Notes: generated by a model not told the origin, from the sequence alone. Positions 1 through 7,979 are shown, numbered from the stretch's first letter. The stretch: 8,308 nucleotides of DNA from Croceicoccus sp. (GCA_029936705.1 JAPYSD010000128.1:1-8308); one strand, 5' to 3'. Program-made: numbers and translations.

Positions 1-707
1 GCGTCGAACTGCGCGATGTCAGCTTCACCTATCCGGGGGCGAACACGGCGTCGCTGGCGGACATCAACCTGACCATCCGCCCCGGTGAGCGGATCGCCAT
101 CATCGGGCGAGTCGCGGCGGGCAAGTCCACGCTGGGGCGCATCATCTCCGGCCTGTACGAGCCGAGCGCAGGAGCGATGCTGGTCGACGGGATCGACAGC
201 CACCAGTACCGCCCGCACGATCTGCGCCGCGAATTCCGTTTCGTCGCGCAGGATTCGAATCTGTTCTCGGGCACGATCAAGGACAATCTCTCGCTCGCGT
301 CGGCGCGGGCGAGCGAGGAACAACTGATCGCCGCGCTGCGCAAGGTCGGCGCGGACCGCTACCTCTCGCGCGATGCGGGCGGGTTCGACCGGCCCGTCGG
401 CGAAGGCGGGCGGCAATTGTCCGGCGGCCAGCGCAATTTCCTTGCCCTTGCGCGTGCGTTCGTCGCGCCATCCAAGCTGCTGTTCCTGGATGAACCGACC
501 GGCGCGATGGACGCGCAGACCGAGCGGCTGTTCATCCAATGCCTGTCACAGAATCTGACACCGGATCAGACGCTGATTGTCTCTACCCACCGCCCCGCCC
601 TATTCCAGCTTTGCGATCGCGTGATCGTGATTGACGGCGGACGCATTGCCGCCGACGGCCCCAAGGAAGAGGTTATAAGAAGCGTGGGAATGCGGACGGA
701 TGGCTAG
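1..707 (+). CDS. Type I secretion ABC transporter, C-terminal ATPase domain (partial)
   Basis: The 3' end of a gene that begins before the window; 234 codons are visible, read from base 3. They form an almost complete ABC nucleotide-binding domain. Visible motifs are Walker A GRVAAGKST at fragment residues 35-43, a Q-loop (FVAQDSNLFSGT), the signature LSGGQ at 139-143, Walker B LLFLDEP with Asp163 and Glu164, and the switch His196 in STHRP. The wording (GRVxxGKST, LFSGTIKDNL, GAMDAQTE) is that of HlyB/LapB-type exporters, where this domain follows six membrane segments and drives transport of a protein across both membranes. The Walker A has AA where GS is commoner, which should not impair nucleotide binding. 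The stop codon lies inside the start of the next gene (8-bp overlap), and an HlyD-type adaptor follows, so this is very probably the inner-membrane pump of a type I secretion operon. Whether an N-terminal C39-like domain exists cannot be seen. Confidence 0.93.
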   Translation, partial: VELRDVSFTYPGANTASLADINLTIRPGERIAIIGRVAAGKSTLGRIISGLYEPSAGAMLVDGIDSHQYRPHDLRREFRFVAQDSNLFSGTIKDNLSLASARASEEQLIAALRKVGADRYLSRDAGGFDRPVGEGGRQLSGGQRNFLALARAFVAPSKLLFLDEPTGAMDAQTERLFIQCLSQNLTPDQTLIVSTHRPALFQLCDRVIVIDGGRIAADGPKEEVIRSVGMRTDG

Positions 708-1677
708 GCTGGGTTCCCGCGTTGCCGCTGCGGCGGCCGCGCTGGTCGCGGGCATCGTGCTGTCCGCGCCCGTGCCCCTTCCCGCGCCCCCGCGGCAGAT
801 GGAGACACCTGCCATGTCGGTGCAGCAGACCCGCGCCGTGGCTGCCCTAACCCAAGGCAAGCGGGCCGAACTGGTGGCAAAGGGCGACAGCGCCAAGTCC
901 CGCAACGCGCTGATCGCGATCAGCCACGCTCCTGCCGAAGCCATGCGGGGCTTTACCGCCAGCGGCCCCTCGCGCGCGGCCGCGCAGCAATGCCTGGCCG
1001 AAGCGATCTATTACGAAGCGGGATACGAGCCCGAGAGCGGCAAGCGCGCAGTGGCCCAGGTCGTGCTCAATCGCATGCGCCACCCGGCCTATCCCAATTC
1101 GGTCTGCGGCGTCGTCTACCAGGGCGCGAACGATCCGGTCTGCCAGTTCAGCTTTACCTGCGACGGCTCGCTCGGCCGCCGTCCCTCGGCCCGCGCATGG
1201 GCCGATGCGCAGGCGGTGGCGCGCGACGCGCTGGCCGGGCATGTCGAGGCCAGTGTCGGTTCGGCCACCCATTACCACGCCGACTACGTCGTGCCGCGCT
1301 GGGCCTATTCGCTGGGCAAGGTGCGGCAGATCGGCACGCATATCTTCTACCGCTTCAACGGCGGCGCGGGCCGCGCGCGCGCCTTCACCCAGCTTTATGC
1401 CGGAGCCGAACGCATTCCCGACATCACTCGCCCCGCCGCCGAGATACAGCTGGCAGGCGGCCCCGATCCCGATACGGGCCGGTTCGAGAATGGCCTGACC
1501 GTCGCGCCAAGCAGCGCCGATCGCCACGCGCCTGCTGATATCGGCGGGCGTCTCGACACGACAAAGGGCTGGAAGCTTGAGCTGCCCGCCCCGACGCAAG
1601 GCCGGTACCGCCAGCTGGTCGCGGGCCAGGCGGATGGCACGCAGCTTGCCGATGCGCAAGAGGTGCAGGCGCAATGA
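700..1677 (+). CDS. Cell wall hydrolase, SleB family, exported
   Basis: A 325-residue protein. The N-terminus has a basic start and a hydrophobic Ala/Val-rich stretch (about residues 6-24), read as a signal peptide or anchor, so it should act in the periplasm. A SleB-type hydrolase domain (Hydrolase_2) covers about residues 95-220. It begins CLAEAIYYEAGYEPESGK and continues AVAQVVLNRMRHPAYP, CQFSFTCDG and ATHYHADYV, a wording typical of proteobacterial SleB-like enzymes. In the family a Glu in the first motif (here probably Glu101 or Glu106) does the catalysis, cleaving peptidoglycan glycan strands. Residues 225-325 form a low-complexity tail I cannot assign. The gene starts inside the end of the exporter gene (ATGGCTAG, 8 bp shared) and its stop shares ATGA with the adaptor gene, so all three are translationally coupled. 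This suggests it opens the wall for the secretion machine or its substrate; that role is inference. Confidence 0.88.
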   Translation: MARLGSRVAAAAAALVAGIVLSAPVPLPAPPRQMETPAMSVQQTRAVAALTQGKRAELVAKGDSAKSRNALIAISHAPAEAMRGFTASGPSRAAAQQCLAEAIYYEAGYEPESGKRAVAQVVLNRMRHPAYPNSVCGVVYQGANDPVCQFSFTCDGSLGRRPSARAWADAQAVARDALAGHVEASVGSATHYHADYVVPRWAYSLGKVRQIGTHIFYRFNGGAGRARAFTQLYAGAERIPDITRPAAEIQLAGGPDPDTGRFENGLTVAPSSADRHAPADIGGRLDTTKGWKLELPAPTQGRYRQLVAGQADGTQLADAQEVQAQ

Positions 1678-2945
1678 TCGCACAGGCACGACAGGGCTGG
1701 GACAAGCTCGACGCCGCGCGCCGCCTGATCGTGGTGGCTGCCGCCGGCGTGCTGCTGCTGCTGATCTGGGCCAGCTTCGCGCCGCTGGACGACATTACGC
1801 GCGGACAGGGCAAGGTCATCCCGACCAGCAAGGTGCAGGTGGTGCAGGCCGCCGACCCCGCCACGGTCGAGGAAATCCTGATCCAGAACGGTCAGCAGGT
1901 GAAGCGCGGCGAATTGCTGGTCCGTCTGAACGACAGCGAAAGTGCCAGCCAGCTCGGCCAGCTGGAGACCGAGACCGAGCGGCTGTCCGCGCGCGCAGAT
2001 CGGCTGAACCGCGAAGCCAGCGGGACCAGCGCGGGGTGCGAGCCCGGCAGCGTCTGCGCAGAGGAAGCACGCCTGCAGAATGTGCGCGCCGCCGCGAACC
2101 GCAGCCGCGAGGCGGCGCTGGCCGCCGCAGTCGAACAGCGCCGCCGCGACTTGCGTGAGGGCGAGGCGACGGTGTCGGCGCTGGAGGAAAGTACGCGGCT
2201 GGCGCAAGAGCAGGTCAACATGCTCGCTCCGCTGGCGGCCAAGAACATCGTGCCGCAAACCGAATTGCTGACCGCGCAGCGCGACCTGGCCGATCTGCGC
2301 GGCAGGCTGAGCGGCGCGCGGCAAGGAGTGCAGCGCGCCAGTGCCTCGGTTCGCGAGGCGCAGGCGGAACTGTCCAGCGCGCGGCTCGACTTCCAGCAGC
2401 AGGCCCTTAGCGAGCGGAGCGAGATCACTACGCGCATCGCGGTGAACGAGCAGTCGATTCGCGGCGCCGAGGCGCGGGTCCAGCGCAACGAGCTGCGCGC
2501 GCCGGTCGACGGTATCGTCAACGATCTGCAGGTCACCACGGTCGGCGGCTTCGTCTCACCGGGCGAAAAGATCATGCAGATCGTGCCCACCGGCGAACGC
2601 CTGCTGGTCGAGGCGCGGATTCGTCCCTCGGACATCGCCTTCATCAAGGTCGGCGACCGCGCCAATGTAAAGGTGACCGCCTATGATTTCTCGATCTATG
2701 GCGGCCTGCCGGGCACCGTTCGGCAGATCAGCGCCGACAGCGTCTACGACGAGAACGAGCGCGAAAGCTATTACCTGGTGCAGGTAGAGACCAGCCGCGC
2801 CTATATGGAACGTGCCGGACAGCGACTGGCGATCATGCCGGGCATGATCTGCGACGTCGAGATCATCACGGGCCGCAAGAGCGTGCTGGCCTATCTGCTG
2901 ACGCCCTTCACCCGCGGATTGTCAACCGCGCTGACCGAACAGTAG
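1674..2945 (+). CDS. HlyD/LapC-type periplasmic adaptor of type I secretion
   Basis: A 423-residue membrane fusion protein. It has a short cytoplasmic N-terminus, one membrane segment at about residues 17-36 (LIVVAAAGVLLLLIW), a first half-lipoyl motif at about 45-86 (GKVIPTSKVQVVQ, GQQVKRGELLVRL), a long Ala/Gln/Arg/Glu-rich helical region to about 285, and the second half-lipoyl/beta-barrel part starting NELRAPVDGIVNDL. The C-terminal part (MPGMICDVEIITGRKSVL) matches the usual end of type I adaptors. The family links the inner-membrane ABC pump to a TolC-like outer-membrane channel and contacts the substrate. Length is normal for the family. The start ATG shares ATGA with the stop of the hydrolase gene. 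One oddity: Cys122 and Cys128 lie five residues apart inside the helical hairpin (GCEPGSVCAEE), where a periplasmic disulfide could form. The downstream neighbour is convergent, with a 7-bp gap. Confidence 0.93.
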   Translation: MIAQARQGWDKLDAARRLIVVAAAGVLLLLIWASFAPLDDITRGQGKVIPTSKVQVVQAADPATVEEILIQNGQQVKRGELLVRLNDSESASQLGQLETETERLSARADRLNREASGTSAGCEPGSVCAEEARLQNVRAAANRSREAALAAAVEQRRRDLREGEATVSALEESTRLAQEQVNMLAPLAAKNIVPQTELLTAQRDLADLRGRLSGARQGVQRASASVREAQAELSSARLDFQQQALSERSEITTRIAVNEQSIRGAEARVQRNELRAPVDGIVNDLQVTTVGGFVSPGEKIMQIVPTGERLLVEARIRPSDIAFIKVGDRANVKVTAYDFSIYGGLPGTVRQISADSVYDENERESYYLVQVETSRAYMERAGQRLAIMPGMICDVEIITGRKSVLAYLLTPFTRGLSTALTEQ

Positions 2946-2952
2946 CTGCGCC

Positions 2953-3867
2953 TCAGAATCCGTGCAGGAAGCGCCGGTCGCCGCTGAAGGAATAGACCGG
3001 GCGGAAATCGTTGGCGACCGTGCCGTCGAGCAGCTCGTCGCTGCCGTTGTCGAGCACGACCGGCTGCCCTTTCAGCATCACCACCAGCACCGCGTGATCG
3101 GCGCGGCGGATGTTGTCGCGTGCCAGGGTCAGGAACATGTCCTCGCGCGCGATGCCCATCGCCGCCAGGATCTGCATCTTGGCGATCGCGTAATCCTCGC
3201 AGTCGCCCGCACCGCGCCGCAGCGTCTCGGCGGCATCGGCCCAATAGTCGCTGCGGCCGTAATTGACGCGGTCCTCGGTGAAACGCACACGCGCATTCAC
3301 CCAGCGGTTGACCGCGTCCACCTTCTTACGGCGCGATGCTCCAACGCCCGCGCTAAGCAGGGCGGATCGCACATTGGCCTGCCCCGCACCGCGCGTGCTG
3401 ACCCTGTCCCATTGCGCGTCGAATCCGGTGCGGCGAACGGGTACGATATGGCTGTTCAGGAAATCGGTACCGGCCCGGACCTGGCCGCGAGAGCCTGCCC
3501 TGAACCCGGACGGCATGGCAGGTGCCAGCTGTGCGCAGCGAACGCCCCCCGCTGCCGGTTCCATGCGCTTGGCCTCGGCAGATCGCATGGCCATCGGCAC
3601 GATGCGGTCCGCTCCGCGCGCCGACGACACCTCGGTCTTATCGGCAAGGCCGGACTGCTGCAGGCGGATGCGGTCGAGTGCGGACAATTCCGCCCCGGCG
3701 GCAGGTGCACTGGAACAGCGCGTTTTCGCCACAAGCGCATGCTGCCAGGCGGTGAAGGCGATGGCATTCCATGGCGCGGCCTGCGCGGCCGGTGCAAGGA
3801 TCATCCCGGCCGACACGGCGGCAAGGGCAAGCTGGCGGCGCAGACGCGAAGGCTTGTTTCTGACCAT
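2953..3867 (-). CDS. LapG-type transglutaminase-like periplasmic cysteine protease
   Basis: A 304-residue protein with a clear signal peptide: basic MVRNKPSRLRRQ, a hydrophobic core, and a likely cut after AQA at residue 30. The C-terminal 150 residues form the bacterial transglutaminase-like cysteine proteinase domain (BTLCP). The triad is visible as Cys223 in GAGDCEDYAIAK, His258 in RRADHAVLV and Asp273 in VVLDN. In Pseudomonas LapG the Asp and Glu beside the catalytic Cys bind calcium; Asp222 and Glu224 occupy those places here. LapG cuts the N-terminal retention region of a giant type I-secreted adhesin, and c-di-GMP-bound LapD holds LapG back. Finding it tail-to-tail with a type I exporter and adaptor fits that role. 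The central region (about 50-130) is Ala/Arg-rich and not assignable. No strong ribosome-binding site precedes the ATG. The symbol is left empty because the substrate and LapD are not seen. Confidence 0.87.
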   Translation of the reverse strand: MVRNKPSRLRRQLALAAVSAGMILAPAAQAAPWNAIAFTAWQHALVAKTRCSSAPAAGAELSALDRIRLQQSGLADKTEVSSARGADRIVPMAMRSAEAKRMEPAAGGVRCAQLAPAMPSGFRAGSRGQVRAGTDFLNSHIVPVRRTGFDAQWDRVSTRGAGQANVRSALLSAGVGASRRKKVDAVNRWVNARVRFTEDRVNYGRSDYWADAAETLRRGAGDCEDYAIAKMQILAAMGIAREDMFLTLARDNIRRADHAVLVVMLKGQPVVLDNGSDELLDGTVANDFRPVYSFSGDRRFLHGF

Positions 3868-4103
3868 GCACGCAGCATGACCCCCAGCACTTCAATAAAG
3901 CCTTTGCATCTATGATTAACGAAAAGTGGCCGCCCCGTCCGTATCAATACGGGATGCCGCGCCAAGCCATCAGGACGTTACGCCGAAAAATCAGCCTTTC
4001 GATCAATGCGTTACGATGGAAAGCCGCGCAACAGGACGACGACTGAATAATATTAACCGCCGGGCACGCCATCACGGCCCCGTGCAGTTAATCCCCGCCC
4101 TAG
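3868..4103. other. Intergenic region between protease and ferredoxin genes
   Basis: About 236 bp without a supported gene. It is upstream of the protease gene and downstream of the ferredoxin gene, both on the - strand, so it should hold the protease promoter and the end of the ferredoxin transcript. It is richer in A+T than the flanking genes, with several TTAA-type tetramers. I see one perfect 14-bp palindrome (listed separately) and no convincing -35/-10 pair or terminator with a T-run. Confidence 0.5.
3939..3952. repeat. Perfect short palindrome, possible operator
   Basis: The sequence CCGTATCAATACGG has two perfect 6-bp arms around a 2-bp centre. It lies about 72 bp upstream of the protease start codon, in the only upstream region that gene has. 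That position fits a dimeric regulator site, but no regulator can be named and a chance palindrome is possible. Confidence 0.3.
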
Positions 4104-4436
4104 TTAACGGCGCATCATGTCATGGGCGGTATCGGGCACACGCACGACCACGCCGTCGAGGTCCTGGTCCACGATGATCTGGCAGGCAAGGCGGCTGGTT
4201 GGACCTGCGCCGGCAGCCAGGTCGAGCATGTCTTCCTCGTCGTCGCTTGCCATCGTCATGCGCGAGAACCATTCGCTGGCGACGATGACATGACAGGTGG
4301 AGCAGGCCATCTGGCCCTCGCACGTGCCTTCCAGCGGCATCCCCGCCGCCTGCCCGATCTCGAGCAGGGAACGGCCCGCTTCGGACTCGGCTTCGACCTT
4401 ATCGCCCTTGGGAGTGACAAACGTGACGCGGACCAT
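4104..4436 (-). CDS. [2Fe-2S] ferredoxin, adrenodoxin/Isc type
   Basis: A 110-residue electron carrier counted from the ATG at 4436-4434. The cluster ligands are four cysteines in the order C-x5-C-x2-C ... C: TCEGQMACSTC, then LACQI about 37 residues later. That spacing is typical of adrenodoxin-like ferredoxins (Isc Fdx, FdxB), which give electrons for iron-sulfur cluster assembly and for some cytochromes P450. An acidic stretch SDDEEDMLDL between the third and fourth Cys matches the partner-binding face of this group. An in-frame TTG three codons upstream would overlap the desulfurase stop as TTGA and give 113 residues; I prefer the ATG because the family usually begins close to its first beta strand (VRVTFVT). 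It is the last gene of the three-gene operon, 5 bp after desulfurase B, suggesting it supplies electrons for cluster or sulfur chemistry there. Confidence 0.9.
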   Translation of the reverse strand: MVRVTFVTPKGDKVEAESEAGRSLLEIGQAAGMPLEGTCEGQMACSTCHVIVASEWFSRMTMASDDEEDMLDLAAGAGPTSRLACQIIVDQDLDGVVVRVPDTAHDMMRR

Positions 4437-4441
4437 GAGCT

Positions 4442-5526
<1,085 letters not shown>

Positions 5527-5530
<4 letters not shown>

Positions 5531-6591
5531 GCTGCCGTCCGCACCTGCGCCGCCAGCTCACGCCATGTGGCGAGGAAAGCGTCGATATCCGCTTCCGTCG
5601 TCTCGCGCCCGATGGATACGCGAATCACTTCCGCGGCGGCCTTTTCGTCCAGCCCGAGCGCCATCAGCACGCGGCTCGGCCTGAGCGAGCCGGACGAACA
5701 GGCGCTGCCTGCCGATACGGCAATGCCCGCGCCGTCCAGGCGGATCAGTTGCACCGCGCTTGCCAGGCCCGGCAGGCGATAGGATCCGATGGTCGCGATC
5801 CGGGGCGAAGCGGCGGCCATCACCTGCCCGCCCGCGTCGATGATCGCATCCTCAAGCCGTGCGCGCAGACGGGCAGCGCCCTGCATCCACGCGTCACCCG
5901 CTTCCAGCGCGGCCGCCATCGCCATCGCGCCCGCGACATTTTCGGTCCCACCGCGATAGCCGCGTTCCTGCCCGCCGGTCGGTGCGATCAAGCCCAGGTC
6001 GCGCAGCAGCAAAGCCCCGACCCCCGGCGGTCCGCCGAACTTGTGCGCGCTGATCACCGCCATGTCGCACCCCGATCCACCGGGCGGCAGCGCGATCTTG
6101 GCCGCACCTTGCGCGCAATCGGCCAGCAGCGTGCCGCCAGCCTCGCGCACATGGTCACAGATCGCGGCCAGCGGCTGGATCACGCCGGTCTCGTTGTTCA
6201 CCTGCTGGACCGCCACCAGCGTATCGGCGCAGTCGCCCAGCGCACCCGGTTCCACCATGCCGTGCGCGCCCACTGCCGCGACCTTCGCGCCCGGCACGTG
6301 GCGGGTCACCGCGTCATGCTCGACGGCAGAGATCGTGCAGCGCGCCGCATGGCTGCGGGTCAGCGCGATCTCCAGCGCCTCGCTCGCGCCGCTGGTGAAG
6401 ATCACCTCGCCGCTCCAGCCCAGCGCCGCCTTTACCCGCGCCCGGGCGTCTTCCAGCGCGGCCCGGGCCGCGCGGCCCGCGCGGTGGGGGCTGGACGGAT
6501 TGGCATCCAGCGCCAGCCCCCGCAGCATCGCATCGCGCGCGGACGGCAGCAGGGGGGTACTGGCAGCATGGTCGAGATAGATGGCAGGCAG
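5527..6591 (-). CDS. Cysteine desulfurase A, NifS/IscS type, CTG start proposed
   Basis: Second PLP-dependent cysteine desulfurase, 354 residues when started at CTG 6591-6589. The first ATG in frame (6528) would give 333 residues and remove the conserved N-terminal motif, which is plainly encoded upstream as PAIYLDHAASTPLLPSARDA. Between the upstream in-frame stop (6681-6679) and that motif there is no ATG, GTG or TTG. A strong ribosome-binding site AAAGAGG sits 6 bases before the CTG. Counting from the CTG, key residues are His92 (SAVEHDAV), Asp158 (LADCAQGA), PLP-Lys184 in SAHKFGGPPG and catalytic Cys298 in SAGSACSSGSLRPSRVL, so it should be active and of group I. It is clearly diverged from desulfurase B next door, though motif order is the same. 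First gene of the - strand operon, back to back with the alpha/beta hydrolase gene. Confidence 0.9.
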
Positions 6592-6597
6592 GGCGGA

Positions 6598-6604
6598 CCT
6601 CTTT
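6598..6604 (-). promoter_or_regulatory. Ribosome-binding site supporting the CTG start
   Basis: On the - strand this reads AAAGAGG, a near-ideal Shine-Dalgarno, followed by the 6 bases TCCGCC and then CTG (6591-6589). It decides the start of desulfurase A: no standard start codon lies within a usable distance, and the ATG at 6528 is about 70 bases away. Confidence 0.6.
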
Positions 6605-6657
6605 GACGAAACGGATCGGACATTTGCGCCGCTACGGTACGGCGTTGCAGCACAAGA

Positions 6658-6685
6658 TTGCGCTATCGCTTGGGCTATCTATATA
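6658..6685 (+). promoter_or_regulatory. Possible sigma70-type promoter for the hydrolase gene
   Basis: TTGCGC (6658-6663) and TATATA (6680-6685) are separated by 16 bp, upstream of the hydrolase gene. The -10 lies in CTATATAG (6679-6686), which is its own reverse complement, so it could also serve the divergent desulfurase operon. This is the most A+T-rich spot of the shared 170-bp region. No experimental start is known. Confidence 0.33.
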
Positions 6686-6761
6686 GGCACGAAATCCAGA
6701 TCACACCCCTGCGGACCCTTGCGGCCCATGTGCAGGGCAGCAACAGGTGCCATTTCCACCG

Positions 6762-7418
6762 ATGCCTTCCGTTATTTTTCCCGGACCCGAAGGCCGCCTC
6801 GAAGGCCGCTATCACCCCGCGCCCCGCCCGCGCGCTCCGCTGGCGCTGATCCTGCACCCGCACCCGCAGGGCGGCGGCACCATGAACGAGCGGATTACAC
6901 AGGCGCTTTACAAGGATTTCGCCGCGCGCGGTTTCGCCGTGCTGCGCTTCAATTTCCGCGGCGTGGGACGCAGCCAGGGCAGTTTCGACAACGGCATCGG
7001 CGAATTGTCCGACGCCGCCGCCGCGCTCGATTGGGTGCAGACGATCCACCCGGAAGCGCAGGTGACCTGGGTCGCGGGCGTTTCCTTTGGCGCCTTGATC
7101 GGCATGCAGCTGCTGATGCGCCGGCCCGAGATTCGCGGCTTCATCTCGATCGCGCCGCCCGCCAACATGTACGATTTCTCGTTCCTGGCCCCCTGCCCCG
7201 CCAGCGGCATCATCATCCAGGGCGCGGCGGACACGGTGGTAACGCCGAACGCGGTGCAGAAGCTGGTCGACAAGCTGCGCACGCAAAAGCACATCACGAT
7301 CCACCATGACGAGATTCCGCGCGCCAACCATTTCTTCGAGCACGAGTTCGACGATCTCATGCGCTCGGTCGACAATTACCTGAATTTCCGGCTGAGCCCG
7401 GACTGCCCGATTCGCTGA
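6762..7418 (+). CDS. Small alpha/beta hydrolase (COG2945-like)
   Basis: A 218-residue cytoplasmic protein with no signal peptide. It begins MPSVIFPGPEGRLEGRYHP and shows ALILHPHPQGGGTMNE (oxyanion-hole region), VLRFNFRGVGRSQGSFDNG, and the nucleophile elbow GVSFG with Ser108. Asp157 (GAADTVV) and His190 (RANHFFEHEF) complete a likely Ser-Asp-His triad. The family is widespread in alphaproteobacteria as a predicted esterase or peptidase of unknown substrate. An in-frame GTG at 6747 would add five residues (MPFPP); the ATG is preferred because homologues known to me start at the VIFPGPEGRLEG strand, though no good ribosome-binding site precedes either start. The gene diverges from the cysteine desulfurase operon. 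A similar pairing of this hydrolase with a cysteine desulfurase is, from memory, common in alphaproteobacteria, but a functional link is not established. Confidence 0.88.
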   Translation: MPSVIFPGPEGRLEGRYHPAPRPRAPLALILHPHPQGGGTMNERITQALYKDFAARGFAVLRFNFRGVGRSQGSFDNGIGELSDAAAALDWVQTIHPEAQVTWVAGVSFGALIGMQLLMRRPEIRGFISIAPPANMYDFSFLAPCPASGIIIQGAADTVVTPNAVQKLVDKLRTQKHITIHHDEIPRANHFFEHEFDDLMRSVDNYLNFRLSPDCPIR

Positions 7419-7427
7419 TACCGGGAT

Positions 7428-7450
7428 CGCCCGCGTCATCGGCGCGGGCG
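7428..7450 (+). terminator. Stem-loop after the hydrolase gene
   Basis: CGCCCGCG and CGCGGGCG form a perfect 8-bp stem around a 7-base loop (TCATCGG), starting 9 bases after the hydrolase stop. There is no T-run behind it, so it is a probable transcript-end or stabilising hairpin rather than a textbook intrinsic terminator. Confidence 0.5.
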
Positions 7451-7456
7451 GCTTGC

Positions 7457-7473
7457 TGGAGCGGTGAAGGGAA
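7457..7473 (-). other. tRNA-Gly 3'-end-like sequence, possible attachment-site relic
   Basis: Read on the - strand this is TTCCCTTCACCGCTCCA. From memory, alphaproteobacterial tRNA-Gly genes of the GCGGGTG... acceptor type end TTCCCTTCACCCGCTCCA, so 17 of 18 bases agree with one C missing. The rest of a tRNA (T-loop, anticodon arm) is not present on the adjoining side. Integrative elements commonly duplicate a tRNA 3' end on insertion, so this could be such a relic. The match rests on recall, not on an alignment. Confidence 0.35.
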
Positions 7474-7492
7474 GCCAATAGGCTTGCCAAGA

Positions 7493-7506
7493 ATCTGAAT
7501 TCAGAT
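7493..7506. repeat. Perfect 14-bp palindrome
   Basis: ATCTGAATTCAGAT is identical to its reverse complement, in a short A+T-rich patch just beyond the tRNA-end-like sequence. It could be a protein-binding site linked to the putative integration scar; its role is unknown. Confidence 0.4.
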
Positions 7507-7532
7507 CATTTTTCGAAATAAGCAAAACTAAA

Positions 7533-7552
7533 GGCCCCCAATCTGGCCCCCA
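7533..7552 (+). repeat. Tandem direct repeat GGCCCCCA x2
   Basis: GGCCCCCA occurs at 7533-7540 and again at 7545-7552, separated by ATCT (12-bp period). Repeats of this look, GGGGGCC boxes in an A+T-rich flank, are to my recollection common near tyrosine-integrase genes and island ends, where they may serve as arm-type binding sites. No integrase gene is present in the window. Confidence 0.4.
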
Positions 7553-7979
7553 GCGCTCCGCGCTTCTGTGGAAAAAGGCGAGACTGTGGGAGACCATCGT
7601 GCCCTTGTTGAAGGCTGGCATCTAACACTTCGGGCGATGGTTGTCATGACCAGTGGCAGCAACTCACAGGCGAGCAGGGCGCCGCCAAGGCACATCGATG
7701 CAGCCGAGATTTCGCGGATCACAAGCAACTCGCACCCTAAATAGAAAATGCCTTGCCAATCCAATACCTTAAAACAGAGTGAGTTGTCTGCGGATCAGCG
7801 CAAACCCGCTCAACCCGCAGGCGGGTGACTTTCGCCCAAACCACATTTATTAATATAAAACAACGGCTTGTGACCCGAATTCGCGGGGTAGGGTGTGCTC
7901 ACGTTTCAAGTTACGGTGGAGAGTCCAGAAAAGCGAGACAAGGTGCTTGCGGGGCAACGCATCGCTTACAGTTGGATTT

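Noticed and set aside
105..131. Defective Walker A in the ABC ATPase (AA in place of the common GS)
   Set aside because: The motif GxxxxGKST is still satisfied, and the signature, Walker B and switch histidine are intact.
2962..3915. + strand open frame opposite the LapG-type gene
   Set aside because: The - strand protein has a signal peptide and the full Cys-His-Asp triad, while the + strand translation has no motif and low-complexity wording.
4088..4108. Two TTAA words resembling a CtrA site
   Set aside because: The spacing is 12 bp, not the 7 bp of the CtrA consensus TTAA-N7-TTAA, and the second word includes the ferredoxin stop codon.
6526..6528. ATG as the start of desulfurase A
   Set aside because: It would remove the conserved YLDHAASTP segment, which is encoded in frame just upstream behind a good ribosome-binding site.
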